This document shows positions 34,109 through 41,471 of a stretch of 56,258 nt of DNA, piece by piece (positions within the stretch are counted from its first letter, which is position 1; each line of letters begins with the position of its first letter). Where the stretch lies: NCBI GenBank assembly GCA_040902195.1, contig JBBDXS010000021.1, positions 1 through 56,258 on the forward strand, in the 5' to 3' direction. Source of the stretch: JBBDXS01 sp040902195 (GTDB taxonomy: Bacteria; Chloroflexota; Dehalococcoidia; DSTF01; RBG-16-68-14). Position numbers and translations under genes: made by a program. The notes beneath the pieces were generated by a model. That model saw only the letters and a program-made list of their open reading frames with translations, made no database searches and had not been told where the DNA came from.

Positions 34109-34671
34109 GCCTCCGCCAGCTCCAGATAGAAGTAGAGCGTCGGCTTGCCGCCTTCGTGATCGCCGTTCGAGTACATGCGATCGTTGAAGCCGCTCAGCCG
34201 GAAGCCCAGCGACAGATAGCACTCGATCGCGTCCGCGTTGTCCGCGCGCGGCTCGACCCAGAGCGCGCGCAACGAACGCCCTCGCGCCCACTCGACAGCA
34301 CCGCCCACGAGCGCGCGGCCGGCGCCCCGCTCGCGCAGCGTGCGATCGACAACGAGGTCGGTGATCTCGCCGGCGTCCGTCCAGGACGGGACGAGCACCA
34401 TCAGCAGCCCGGCAATCTTCTTCTCAATCTCCGCGACGAGGCACAGGTCGACGCTCCCCAGCGCACGCCGCAGTCTGGCCTCGTCGTACACGCCGTAGAC
34501 CGCCTCGCGCGCCGTGCCGTCCCGCCAGCGAAACGCGATCGTCGTCTCCGGCGCCGCGCCCGTGCGGTCGAGCGCCAGCACGCGCCGTCCCGCACTGTAC
34601 GACGCGTCGAGCTGCGCGAGCGCGGGCACGTCGGCCTCGCTTGCCATACGAACAGTGAGTGCCACAGCCAT
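34105..34671 (-). CDS. GNAT family acetyltransferase
   Basis: A 188-residue GNAT with the loop LRERGAGRALVGGAVEWA and the late NADAIECYLSLGFRL. First gene of a tightly overlapping four-gene operon. A TAGGAT box (34681-34686) ends 9 nt before the ATG with no ribosome binding site, so the mRNA may be leaderless. That box overlaps the GTAGG foot of a REP-like element. A start a few codons later is possible. Confidence 0.87.
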   Translation of the reverse strand: MAVALTVRMASEADVPALAQLDASYSAGRRVLALDRTGAAPETTIAFRWRDGTAREAVYGVYDEARLRRALGSVDLCLVAEIEKKIAGLLMVLVPSWTDAGEITDLVVDRTLRERGAGRALVGGAVEWARGRSLRALWVEPRADNADAIECYLSLGFRLSGFNDRMYSNGDHEGGKPTLYFYLELAEA

Positions 34672-34680
34672 CGCGCACGC

Positions 34681-34686
34681 ATCCTA
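34681..34686 (-). promoter_or_regulatory. Candidate -10 (TAGGAT) of a leaderless mRNA
   Basis: Minus-strand TAGGAT, 9 nt before the GNAT ATG at 34671. Confidence 0.35.
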
Positions 34687-34688
34687 CC

Positions 34689-34734
34689 GTAGGGGAGGCC
34701 TTCTCGCAGAGTCGCCGCAGGAGACAGGCCTCCC
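34689..34734. repeat. REP-like palindrome with a 24-nt loop
   Basis: GTAG, arms GGGAGGCCT/AGGCCTCCC, and a long loop containing AGAGTCGCCGCAGGAGAC. The loop recurs at 46051-46098 and nearly at 42743-42791. Confidence 0.75.
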
Positions 34735-34798
34735 GCAACACCTCCCTCCGTCGATAACGTTGCTCCCGGTAGGCAAGCGCTTAAATCGCCGGAGGCCC

Positions 34799-34822
34799 GT
34801 AGGGGCGACCATCTGGTCGCCC
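34799..34822 (+). repeat. REP-like palindrome
   Basis: GTAG then GGGCGACCA/TGGTCGCCC around TC, in the 221-bp gap before the polymerase gene. Confidence 0.75.
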
Positions 34823-34892
34823 TATCCACCGCAGGCGGATGCCGTTCTGCTTCTTCCCTCCTACCGACGGCGCGACGTATTGCGTGCACGCC

Positions 34893-37886
34893 CTACCCAA
34901 AGTCGTGCGTTCTTCCCTCCGGTACCGCGCCCGCGAGCGGTAGCGCTTCGATGCGCTCCGCCACCACGTTCACCGCGCGCTCCTGCCGCTCGATGTGCCC
35001 GTGCACGATCAGCGCGCCCGCGCTCGCCACCAGCGACTTGTAGCGCCGCACGATCGCGGGGTTGCTGATGATGTTGATCAGCCCGTAGCGGTCCTCCAGC
35101 GTGTGGAAGACGAACCCCTTTGCCGTCTGCGGCGCCTGGCGCACCGCGACGAAGCCCGCCACGCTCACCTTCGTCTTCTCCGCCATCTTGTCGACGAGCA
35201 CGCTCGGCGTGATCCCTTCGTGCAGCCGCGTATCGACGAGGTCCATCACGTGTCCGCGCGTCACGATGGCGCCCTCCGTCAGCGCGACGTCATCGATCAC
35301 GCGTTCGCCGTGCGACATCTCCCGTAGCGGCACCATCTCCGCCTCGTGCGTCAGCGGCAGCGGGAGCTGCACGCTGAGCGGCCGGTAGAACAGCCCGAGC
35401 TGCCAGAGCAGCTCTCGCTCGTGCAGCCCCGTCCACGCGAACGCCCCCAGCCGCACCAAGCGCTCGATGGGCTCCCGCGGCAGCCGCGTCGTGCGCCAGA
35501 AGTCCCAGAGGGAGGCGTAGGAAGCCGTTTCTTTGCCGGGTTCGCGGACGTCCCGTTCCCGCCCCCTTGTCATCCTGAGGGGCGAGGGGTAGAGAGCAGG
35601 GGGCGGGGAGCCCGAAGGATCTCGCAGCACTTCTTGCCTGGACGGCTCCCTCACCCCCGTCCCCTCTCCCACGTGCGGGAGAAAGGCGATCTCTCGATCG
35701 CCTTTCGATGCGTCGCCGGACTCGAGGTGAGGGCCAGAGCTCCTCTGCACTCCCCGTGGATTTTGACCATTCGATGACGGGACCGGGAGTTCGCAGACAT
35801 CGTTGGGGGAGCCACGAGGGGGCAAAGCCCCCTCGTGCAAGGGACGTCGCTGGGGCGGGCGGGCGGGACGAAGATCGGTGCTTTGCAGGGAGGCGGGGTA
35901 GGGACTGCGTTCCTCCCTCACCCCTCGCCACGGCGAACCTGCGGCCGTCCCCTCTCCCACGTGCGGGAGAAAGGCGATCTCTCGATCGCCTTTCGATGCG
36001 TCGCCGGACTCGAGGTGAGGGCCATCCAACCTCTCTCTCCACTTCTCCCCGATCCCTTTCACATAGTTGAACCCCAGCCGGATCGCCTCGCCGCCGTTGG
36101 GCAGCGACTCAACCGCGCACGCCGCGCGGCTCGCATTCGCGTCCACGCCCAGCACCTCGATGCCGTTACGACGCGCCTCGTTCACGATCACGCCCGGGCT
36201 GTAGAACCCGAACGGCCACTCGTTCAACCACGAGCAGTAGAACTCGATCGGGTAATAGCGCTTCACCCACGCCAGCTTTCCCGCCGTCTCGGCCATCGCC
36301 GCCGCGTGCGCCTTCGGGAAACCGAACGCCGCGAACGCCAGGATCTTCTCGTAGATCCGCTGCGCCGTTTCTTCGTCGACCAGCCCCTTGCGGCCGCAGC
36401 CCTCCAGGAACGCCTCGCGCAGCTTCTCCATCTCGTCGCGAGAGCGCTTGCGGCTCATCGCGCGGCGCAGGCCCTCTGCCTGCCCCGCCGTAAAGTCCGC
36501 GACGGCCATCGACACTTCCAGCACCTGCTCCTGAAAGATGATCACGCCCTTCGTCTCCGCCAGCACCGGCTCCAGGCAGGGGTGGTCGTACGTCACCGGC
36601 TCCCGTCCCTGGCTGCGCAGGATGTACGGGTTCACCGCGCCGCCCTGGATCGGCCCCGGCCGGATCAGCGCCACCTGCACGACGAGGTCCTCGATGCAGC
36701 TGATCTTCAGCCGCAGGATCGCCTGCAACTGCGCGCGCGATTGGATCTGCACGATGCCCAGGATGTCGCCGCGCTGGATCATCGCGTAGACCTCCGGGTC
36801 GTCGAGCGGGATGCGCCCCGGATCGATGCGCTTACCGTGCCGCTCCTCGATCAGCTTCAGCGAGCGATAGAGGTGCCCCAGGCTGGGGTAGCCGAGGAAG
36901 TCCATCTTGATGAAGCCCGCGTCCGCCACCGAGTCCTTGTCCCACTGGCAGATGTACCGCCCGTCCATCGCCGAGGGCTGCACGGGCACCTGTTCGACGA
37001 TCGGCGTCGTCGAGATCACGACGCCACCCGAATGCTGGCTGAGGTGTCGCGGCATGCCGCGCAGCTCTTCGACGAGCCGCACGAACTCGCGCCAGACCGG
37101 CGCGTCCATCCGCGAGCGAAACTCCGGCATCGCGCGCATCTCCTCCAGCAGCGACCCGGCGAACCGCGCGCGCATGCGCTTCGCCAGCTTGTCGATGTCC
37201 GTCTCCGGCAGCCCGAGCGCCTTGCCGGTGTCGCGGATCGCCATCGGATAGCGGTACTGGATCACATTCGCGACGAGCGCCGCGTGCTCCGTCCCGTACG
37301 TCTCGAACACGTACGCGAACATCTTCTCACGCGCCTCACGCGCAAAGTCGATGTCGATGTCCGGCACGTCTTCCTTCTGTCGCGCTTCGTTCAGAAAGCG
37401 CCCGACGAACAGGTCGTACTTGATCGGATCGATGCCGCTCAGCCCGAGCAGGTAGCACACCAACGACCCTACGGACGAGCCGCGTCCGCGCGCGGGCAAG
37501 TCGTTTTCATGCGCGTACTGCATGAGCTGCCAGTTGCGCAGAAAGAACCCGGCCTGGCCGGCCTGCTTAATCAGGTCCAGCTCCTGCCGCAGCCGCAGCG
37601 CGATAGGGGCGGGCACCTCCCCCCGCCCGCTCCGCCTCGGCGGCTCCAACCACGGCTGCGCTCCCTGGCCTCCTACCAGATCGACAGCTTCCGTTGTATT
37701 GCGCGGCTGTGCGCTCGCACCTCCGGTCGCGCGCCGCCAGGGTGGGGCCGGGTTCGTAGGGGAGGCCTTCAGGCCTCCCGCTGCCTCGCCCTCTAGCATG
37801 CCGGTCCGTTCCTGATCGGCAGATTGCCCCTCTCCCTCATAAAAGGAGAGGGGCGGGGGTGAGGGCTGCACCATCATAGGCCTCAT
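34893..37886 (-). CDS. dnaE2: DnaE2-type polymerase III alpha subunit, polymerase half
   Basis: The polymerase part of an error-prone PolIIIalpha. The palm motif PDIDIDF (Asp176/178/180), GRGSSVGSLVCYLLGL, fingers, an OB fold near the end (VSVAGFVAVRQAP) and the terminal HDFG are present. The PHP domain that should precede it is a separate gene at 39302-40453. Conserved sequence starts near residue 90. Residues 1-90 are largely repeat-encoded, so the true start is unsure. Residues about 622-788 are an in-frame insertion between VKGIGE and SLWDFW, made of repeats including an 80-bp direct repeat. Confidence 0.88.
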   Translation of the reverse strand: MRPMMVQPSPPPLSFYEGEGQSADQERTGMLEGEAAGGLKASPTNPAPPWRRATGGASAQPRNTTEAVDLVGGQGAQPWLEPPRRSGRGEVPAPIALRLRQELDLIKQAGQAGFFLRNWQLMQYAHENDLPARGRGSSVGSLVCYLLGLSGIDPIKYDLFVGRFLNEARQKEDVPDIDIDFAREAREKMFAYVFETYGTEHAALVANVIQYRYPMAIRDTGKALGLPETDIDKLAKRMRARFAGSLLEEMRAMPEFRSRMDAPVWREFVRLVEELRGMPRHLSQHSGGVVISTTPIVEQVPVQPSAMDGRYICQWDKDSVADAGFIKMDFLGYPSLGHLYRSLKLIEERHGKRIDPGRIPLDDPEVYAMIQRGDILGIVQIQSRAQLQAILRLKISCIEDLVVQVALIRPGPIQGGAVNPYILRSQGREPVTYDHPCLEPVLAETKGVIIFQEQVLEVSMAVADFTAGQAEGLRRAMSRKRSRDEMEKLREAFLEGCGRKGLVDEETAQRIYEKILAFAAFGFPKAHAAAMAETAGKLAWVKRYYPIEFYCSWLNEWPFGFYSPGVIVNEARRNGIEVLGVDANASRAACAVESLPNGGEAIRLGFNYVKGIGEKWRERLDGPHLESGDASKGDREIAFLPHVGEGTAAGSPWRGVREERSPYPASLQSTDLRPARPPQRRPLHEGALPPRGSPNDVCELPVPSSNGQNPRGVQRSSGPHLESGDASKGDREIAFLPHVGEGTGVREPSRQEVLRDPSGSPPPALYPSPLRMTRGRERDVREPGKETASYASLWDFWRTTRLPREPIERLVRLGAFAWTGLHERELLWQLGLFYRPLSVQLPLPLTHEAEMVPLREMSHGERVIDDVALTEGAIVTRGHVMDLVDTRLHEGITPSVLVDKMAEKTKVSVAGFVAVRQAPQTAKGFVFHTLEDRYGLINIISNPAIVRRYKSLVASAGALIVHGHIERQERAVNVVAERIEALPLAGAVPEGRTHDFG
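35657..36024 (-). repeat. Two identical 80-bp repeats inside dnaE2
   Basis: 35657-35736 and 35945-36024 are identical and 288 bp apart, a multiple of three, so both encode the same peptide (PHLESGDASKGDREIAF...). They belong to the CCCTCACC...GGGTGAGGG family. Confidence 0.92.
35804..35870 (+). repeat. Palindrome-G4 element inside dnaE2
   Basis: GAGGGGGC/GCCCCCTC palindrome followed 18 nt later by GGGGCGGGCGGGCGGG (35852-35867), between the two 80-bp repeats. Confidence 0.8.
37756..37779 (+). repeat. REP-like palindrome at the 5' end of the dnaE2 polymerase half
   Basis: GTAG, GGGAGGCCT/AGGCCTCCC around TC. Read on the minus strand it encodes GGLKASPT, the same peptide as in the RAYT gene. 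Confidence 0.85.
37822..37865. repeat. CCCCTCTCC...GGTGAGGG repeat at the dnaE2 5' end
   Basis: Encodes most of the first residues of the polymerase frame (QPSPPPLSF), which suggests that the annotated N-terminus is repeat-derived. Confidence 0.7.
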
Positions 37887-37908
37887 ACAGGAATAGCGGG
37901 GCAGGATT

Positions 37909-37938
37909 ATGGTATAGAACGCACGTGCTGTTTGTCAA
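37909..37938 (-). promoter_or_regulatory. Promoter of the dnaE2 polymerase half with degenerate LexA box
   Basis: Minus strand TTGACA (37933-37938), 18 bp, TACCAT (37909-37914). The spacer ends in GTGCGTTCTA, closely matching the imuB promoter spacer, but one half of the GAAC-N4-GTTC box is degraded. The rest of the gap 37887-38177 holds repeats only. Confidence 0.5.
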
Positions 37939-37955
37939 GATGACCACCCCGCCTA

Positions 37956-37977
37956 GGGCGCACAGCTGCGCCCCTAC
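37956..37977 (-). repeat. REP-like palindrome
   Basis: Minus-strand GTAG with GGGCGCA/TGCGCCC arms around a 4-nt loop, beside the promoter at 37909-37938. Confidence 0.7.
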
Positions 37978-38008
37978 ACAGCTCCGACGCATCCTCTCAC
38001 ACATCGCG

Positions 38009-38073
38009 CCGGGGGAGCGTGCGGGGGCGAAAGCCCCCTCGCAAGAAAGGATGTCGCTGGGGCGGGCGGGACT
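38009..38073 (+). repeat. Palindrome-G4-like element
   Basis: GGGGGAG, then GCGGGGGC/GCCCCCTC-type palindrome, then GGGGCGGGCGGG (three G-tracts only). Confidence 0.65.
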
Positions 38074-38177
38074 CAATAGTTCCCTTTGCAGAGGGGCGGT
38101 GGGGCGCGGTAGGACGGAAGACATTCTTGCTCCTCCTCTCCATCCCGCGCACTGCCTGTGCTAACCTGCCTTCGCCC

Positions 38178-39311
38178 ATGACCGACGCGCAGCGCCCCAT
38201 CGATGTCCTCTGGTTCCTTCCGACGTGGGGCGACGGCCGCTCCGTCGTCGATTTCTTTCCCGACCCATCGAAGCCCTCCGCCGCCCGGGGCCGTCGTGCC
38301 GACCTCGGCTACCTGCGTCAGATCGCGCAGGCTGCCGATCGCATGGGCTTCTACGGCGCGCTCACGCCCACCAGCTCCAACTGCGAGGACGCCTGGCTCG
38401 CCTGCACCGCGCTTGCCACCCACACCGAGCGCCTGCGCTACCTCGTCGCGTTCCGCCCCGGCTTCATCCTCCCGACGCTCGCCGCGCAGATGGCCGCGAC
38501 GATGCAGCGTCTCACCGAAGGCCGCGCGCTCATCAACATCGTCACGGGCGGCGACGCCGACGAGCAGCAGAGCTTCGGCGACTTCCTCGATCACGACGCG
38601 CGCTACGAACGCACGGAGGAGTTCCTCGATGTCTTCCGGCGCTGCTGGGACCCGCCGTTCGATTACGAAGGCAAGCACTATCGCGTGAAGGGCGGCGGGC
38701 TGAAGACGCCGTTCGGTTGGGACGGCCCGCCGCCACGCCCGCCGATTTACTTCGGCGGCGCGTCGCCCGCCGCGGAACGAGTCGCCGCGCGCTACACCGA
38801 CGTCTATCTCCTCTGGGGCGAGCCGCCCGACTGGGTCGCCGAGCGCATCGCGCGCATGCGAGCGCTCGCGCGCGAGGAGGGGCGTACGCTGCGCTTCGGC
38901 ATCCGTCTCCACGTCATCGCGCGCGCGAAAGAGGAAGACGCGCGCGCCGCCGCGGAGGGCATCCTCAGCTCGATGAAGCCCGAACAGATCGAGGCCGCCG
39001 CGCAGCGTCTCGCGAACACGGAGTCGGTCGGGCAGCAGCGGATGGGCGCGCTGCACAACGGACGCGCCGACATGGATTCGCTCTTCGTCTCGCCAAACTT
39101 GTGGGCGGGCATCGGCCTCGTGCGCCGCGGAGCCGGCACGGCGCTCGTCGGCAACTACGATCAGATCGCCGATCGCATCCGCGAGTACGCCCAGCTCGGG
39201 CTCGATACGTTTATCTTGTCGGGCTACCCCCACCTCGAGGAGTGCTACGTCGTCGGCGAGGAAGTCCTGCCCCGCGTCCGCGACGTCACCGCCCCCGTCG
39301 ATCAGCCGTAG
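38178..39311 (+). CDS. LLM-class FMN-dependent monooxygenase, SsuD-like
   Basis: A 377-residue luciferase-like monooxygenase close to alkanesulfonate monooxygenase: LLM barrel start VLWFLPTWGDG, FRPGFILPTLAAQMAAT, NIVTGGDADEQ and the C-terminal VGNYDQIADRIREYAQLGLDTFILSGYPHLEE. Uses reduced FMN from a separate reductase not seen here. The ATG at 38178 starts at the conserved N-terminus. It lies on the opposite strand between the two halves of dnaE2, and its 3' end overlaps the PHP gene by 10 nt. Confidence 0.92.
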   Translation: MTDAQRPIDVLWFLPTWGDGRSVVDFFPDPSKPSAARGRRADLGYLRQIAQAADRMGFYGALTPTSSNCEDAWLACTALATHTERLRYLVAFRPGFILPTLAAQMAATMQRLTEGRALINIVTGGDADEQQSFGDFLDHDARYERTEEFLDVFRRCWDPPFDYEGKHYRVKGGGLKTPFGWDGPPPRPPIYFGGASPAAERVAARYTDVYLLWGEPPDWVAERIARMRALAREEGRTLRFGIRLHVIARAKEEDARAAAEGILSSMKPEQIEAAAQRLANTESVGQQRMGALHNGRADMDSLFVSPNLWAGIGLVRRGAGTALVGNYDQIADRIREYAQLGLDTFILSGYPHLEECYVVGEEVLPRVRDVTAPVDQP

Positions 39312-40453
39312 AGCTCGCGCGCGGCGGCGAAACACACTTCTTCGAGGAACTCGTCCGCCGTCATCCCGTTCGGCGCCTGGAAGTCCGGGAACTCATACGT
39401 CAGGTCCCGCGTCAGATCAAACCCGCGCTTCGAGTTCCCATTTGTCATGCTGAGCGTCAGCGAAGAATCTGGCCCCTGTCGATGAGCGGTGCTCGCCTGG
39501 GGGGCGGCGTGGCTGGTTTGCTCCCTCACCCCCATCCCCTCTCCCAAAGGGAGAGGGGCGATCGTCTCCGGCAGCTCGGGGCATCCATCGAGCTTCCAGC
39601 CTCCAGCCTCGAGCCCCACGCACCGCTCCGCGATCGATACGCTGTTGCGCAACGACTCCGGCAGCTCCGAGAACAACGCCGCCATCTCCTCCGGCGACTT
39701 CAGGTAACACTCCGCGTTCCTCCGTCGCAGCCGCTCCGACGCGTCCAGCGTCGTGCGATGCCGTACCGCGACCAGCACGTCCTGCAATCGATGCCGCGCC
39801 CGCTCATGATAGTGCACGTTGTTCGTCGCTACGATAGCGAGGTCTAGCTCACGAGCCAGCTCCACGAGCCCGCGGTTGCGCGCACGGTCGCCGTACACCA
39901 GGTTGTCCTGCAGCTCGATGAAGAAGTGCTCCTTGTCGAACAGCTCGGCATACCAAGAGGCCGTAGTGCGCGCGCCGGCGACATCGCCCGCGCCGATCCT
40001 GCGCGACACCGCACCATCGCGGCAGCCCGAAAGCGCGATCAGCCCCTCGGTCCGTCCCGCCAGCGCAGCGGGATCGAGCTCGGGCTCGCCGCGCGGGCTC
40101 CCCAGCAACGCCATCGAAAGCAGCCGCGACAAGTTCGCATAGCCCCGCGGCGTCTCGGCAAGCAGCGTGAGGTGCGTGTTCGTCCCCTCTCCTTTCGGGA
40201 GAGGGGTGGCCGTAGGCCGGGGTGAGGGCTGCTCCCGCAGCGTCAGCTCCGCGCCGATGATCGGCGCCACACCCCACTCCTTCGCCGTCTGCGCGAACTC
40301 CATCGCGCCCGCCAGCCCGTCGTGGTCCGTCAGCGCGAGCGCCGGATAGCCCAATCGACGCGCCTGCAGCACCAGCTCCAAAGGCGTCGACGCGCCCTCC
40401 CGGAACGAGAAACACGAATGGCAGTGCAGCTCTATATACGTCGCGTCACACAT
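39302..40453 (-). CDS. dnaE2: DnaE2 PHP domain as a separate gene
   Basis: A 383-residue protein equal to the N-terminal part of DnaE2. PHP metal motifs are present: HCHSCFSF, TDHDG, GAELT, NVHYHERA and the later ELPESLRNSVSIAERC. It ends FDLTRDLTYEFPDF...AARELYG followed by TGA, exactly where DnaE2 normally continues into the polymerase domain. Two repeats of the CCCTCACC family are translated in frame (about residues 75-91 and 298-312). The ATG at 40453 is chosen from the conserved start. The partner half is at 34893-37886. Confidence 0.88.
   Translation of the reverse strand: MCDATYIELHCHSCFSFREGASTPLELVLQARRLGYPALALTDHDGLAGAMEFAQTAKEWGVAPIIGAELTLREQPSPRPTATPLPKGEGTNTHLTLLAETPRGYANLSRLLSMALLGSPRGEPELDPAALAGRTEGLIALSGCRDGAVSRRIGAGDVAGARTTASWYAELFDKEHFFIELQDNLVYGDRARNRGLVELARELDLAIVATNNVHYHERARHRLQDVLVAVRHRTTLDASERLRRRNAECYLKSPEEMAALFSELPESLRNSVSIAERCVGLEAGGWKLDGCPELPETIAPLPLGEGMGVREQTSHAAPQASTAHRQGPDSSLTLSMTNGNSKRGFDLTRDLTYEFPDFQAPNGMTADEFLEEVCFAAARELYG
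39522..39562. repeat. CCCTCACC-family repeat inside the PHP gene
   Basis: CCCTCACCCCCATCCCCTCTCCC then GGGAGAGGGGCGATCG, read through as APLPLGEGMGVREQ. Confidence 0.75.
40181..40231. repeat. CCCTCACC-family repeat inside the PHP gene
   Basis: CCCCTCTCC/GGAGAGGGG stem with GGGGTGAGGG flank, encoding PSPRPTATPLPKGEG in a PHP-domain loop. Confidence 0.75.
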
Positions 40454-40499
40454 GGCTACTTCGAACATCGAGGACTTCTGCAAACCTCTCATTCTTTCT

Positions 40500-40514
40500 G
40501 GGTGGGTGAGTGGG
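40500..40514 (+). repeat. Degenerate G4 motif
   Basis: GGGTGGGTGAGTGGG, upstream of the PHP gene. One of the four G-tracts is interrupted. Confidence 0.55.
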
Positions 40515-40606
40515 AAAGAACACGTTTGTTGATGAGAATCGGGTAGACGTTGTTTCGCTCATGCCACTGTCCCCCCGCGATGTAAGCTGACGTGTAGGAG
40601 GGTTCG

Positions 40607-41119
40607 ATGAGCCTCGTCCGGCAGCTCCGCGCGATTGCCTTGCTGCCCTTTCTGGCGACGGTCGTCGTGCCCGGGCTGCTCGTCTATTTCACGGGCGCGC
40701 ACGCCGGCTGGGAGCTGCCACGCGCGCTCTGGCTCGTGCCCTTCCTGGTCGCGGCGCTGCTGATCGCGCTCGGCCTCGTGCTCTTCGTGTGGACCGTCAT
40801 GCTGTTTGCGCGCGCCGGCCGTGGGACGCTCGCGCCCTGGGATCCCACCGAGCGGCTCGTCGTGCTCGGCCCGTATCGATACGTCCGCAATCCGATGATC
40901 AGCGGCGTGCTCGCCGTCCTCCTGGGCGAAGCGGTGCTGCTCGGCTCGCTGCCGGTCCTCGGCTGGACGATCGTCTTTCTGCTGCTCAACCAACTCTACA
41001 TCCCCCAATTTGAGGAGCCGGGCATGGAGCGTCGCTTCGGCGATAGCTACCAGCGCTATCGACAGCATGTCCCGCGCTGGCTCCCGCGCCTGCGCCCCTG
41101 GCACGACGACGGCGTATAA
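40607..41119 (+). CDS. Isoprenylcysteine carboxyl methyltransferase family protein
   Basis: A 170-residue membrane methyltransferase-like protein with four or five hydrophobic segments and the ICMT/PEMT signature: GPYRYVRNPMISG, then EEPGMERRFGDSYQRYRQHVPRWLPR. The substrate in bacteria is usually unknown. Start: ATG with GGAGGG 4 nt upstream. It sits on the opposite strand between the ImuB/DUF6504 and PHP genes. A REP-like element begins at its stop codon. Confidence 0.9.
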   Translation: MSLVRQLRAIALLPFLATVVVPGLLVYFTGAHAGWELPRALWLVPFLVAALLIALGLVLFVWTVMLFARAGRGTLAPWDPTERLVVLGPYRYVRNPMISGVLAVLLGEAVLLGSLPVLGWTIVFLLLNQLYIPQFEEPGMERRFGDSYQRYRQHVPRWLPRLRPWHDDGV

Positions 41120-41143
41120 GTAGGGGCGCACAGCCATGCGCCC
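41120..41143 (+). repeat. REP-like palindrome abutting a stop codon
   Basis: GTAG directly after TAA, then GGGCGCA/TGCGCCC around a 6-nt loop. Confidence 0.75.
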
Positions 41144-41180
41144 ATCGAGCTTCGAGGAACTCAAGACGACGTCTCGATCT

Positions 41181-41471
41181 CTACTCATACCGCTGCTCCC
41201 ACCAGCCGCCTTGCGCGTCGTCGCGAAACACCGTCAGCGTCCGGCCGTCCTCCAGCAGCAGGTCGTAGTACGTCCGCGCGATCGGCTCGCCCGTCCACCA
41301 CCTGTCCTCCGTTCGATACCGGTCCTGCACCTCCAGCACCTCCAGCCAGCGGTCGTTGCGCCGCAGCGCCTCCGGTGCGCCGTCTACTCCCGGCCGCGCA
41401 TCGACGAGCCGCGGCTCGTTCAGGCGTCGTAGGGCACCAGGACTCTGCGTTCCTCCGGATGTCGGGACCAT
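41181..41471 (-). CDS. DUF6504-like small protein, ImuB partner
   Basis: A 96-residue protein with WLEVLEVQDRYRTEDRWWTGEPIARTYYDLLLEDG..LTVFRD...GWWEQRYE. It resembles DUF6504, which is found next to or fused to ImuB in other bacteria. Its 5' end overlaps imuB by 52 nt, but homology begins only near NEPRLVDARP, so the true start may be inside the overlap. Function unknown. Position suggests a mutasome accessory role. Confidence 0.7.
   Translation of the reverse strand: MVPTSGGTQSPGALRRLNEPRLVDARPGVDGAPEALRRNDRWLEVLEVQDRYRTEDRWWTGEPIARTYYDLLLEDGRTLTVFRDDAQGGWWEQRYE

Noticed and set aside
35540..36024. Intein or group II intron in dnaE2
   Set aside because: The insertion lacks Cys/Ser-led intein splice motifs, an HNH or LAGLIDADG domain and intron domain V. 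It consists of the interspersed repeats seen elsewhere.
38073..39335. Long antisense frame over the SsuD-like gene
   Set aside because: GC-rich sequence produces long shadow frames. The plus strand encodes a full recognisable LLM-class protein, while the minus frame has no homology.
40454..40560. LexA box before the PHP gene
   Set aside because: AACAAACGTGTTC has one good half-site, but the other matches GAAC at only two positions, which is too weak to annotate.
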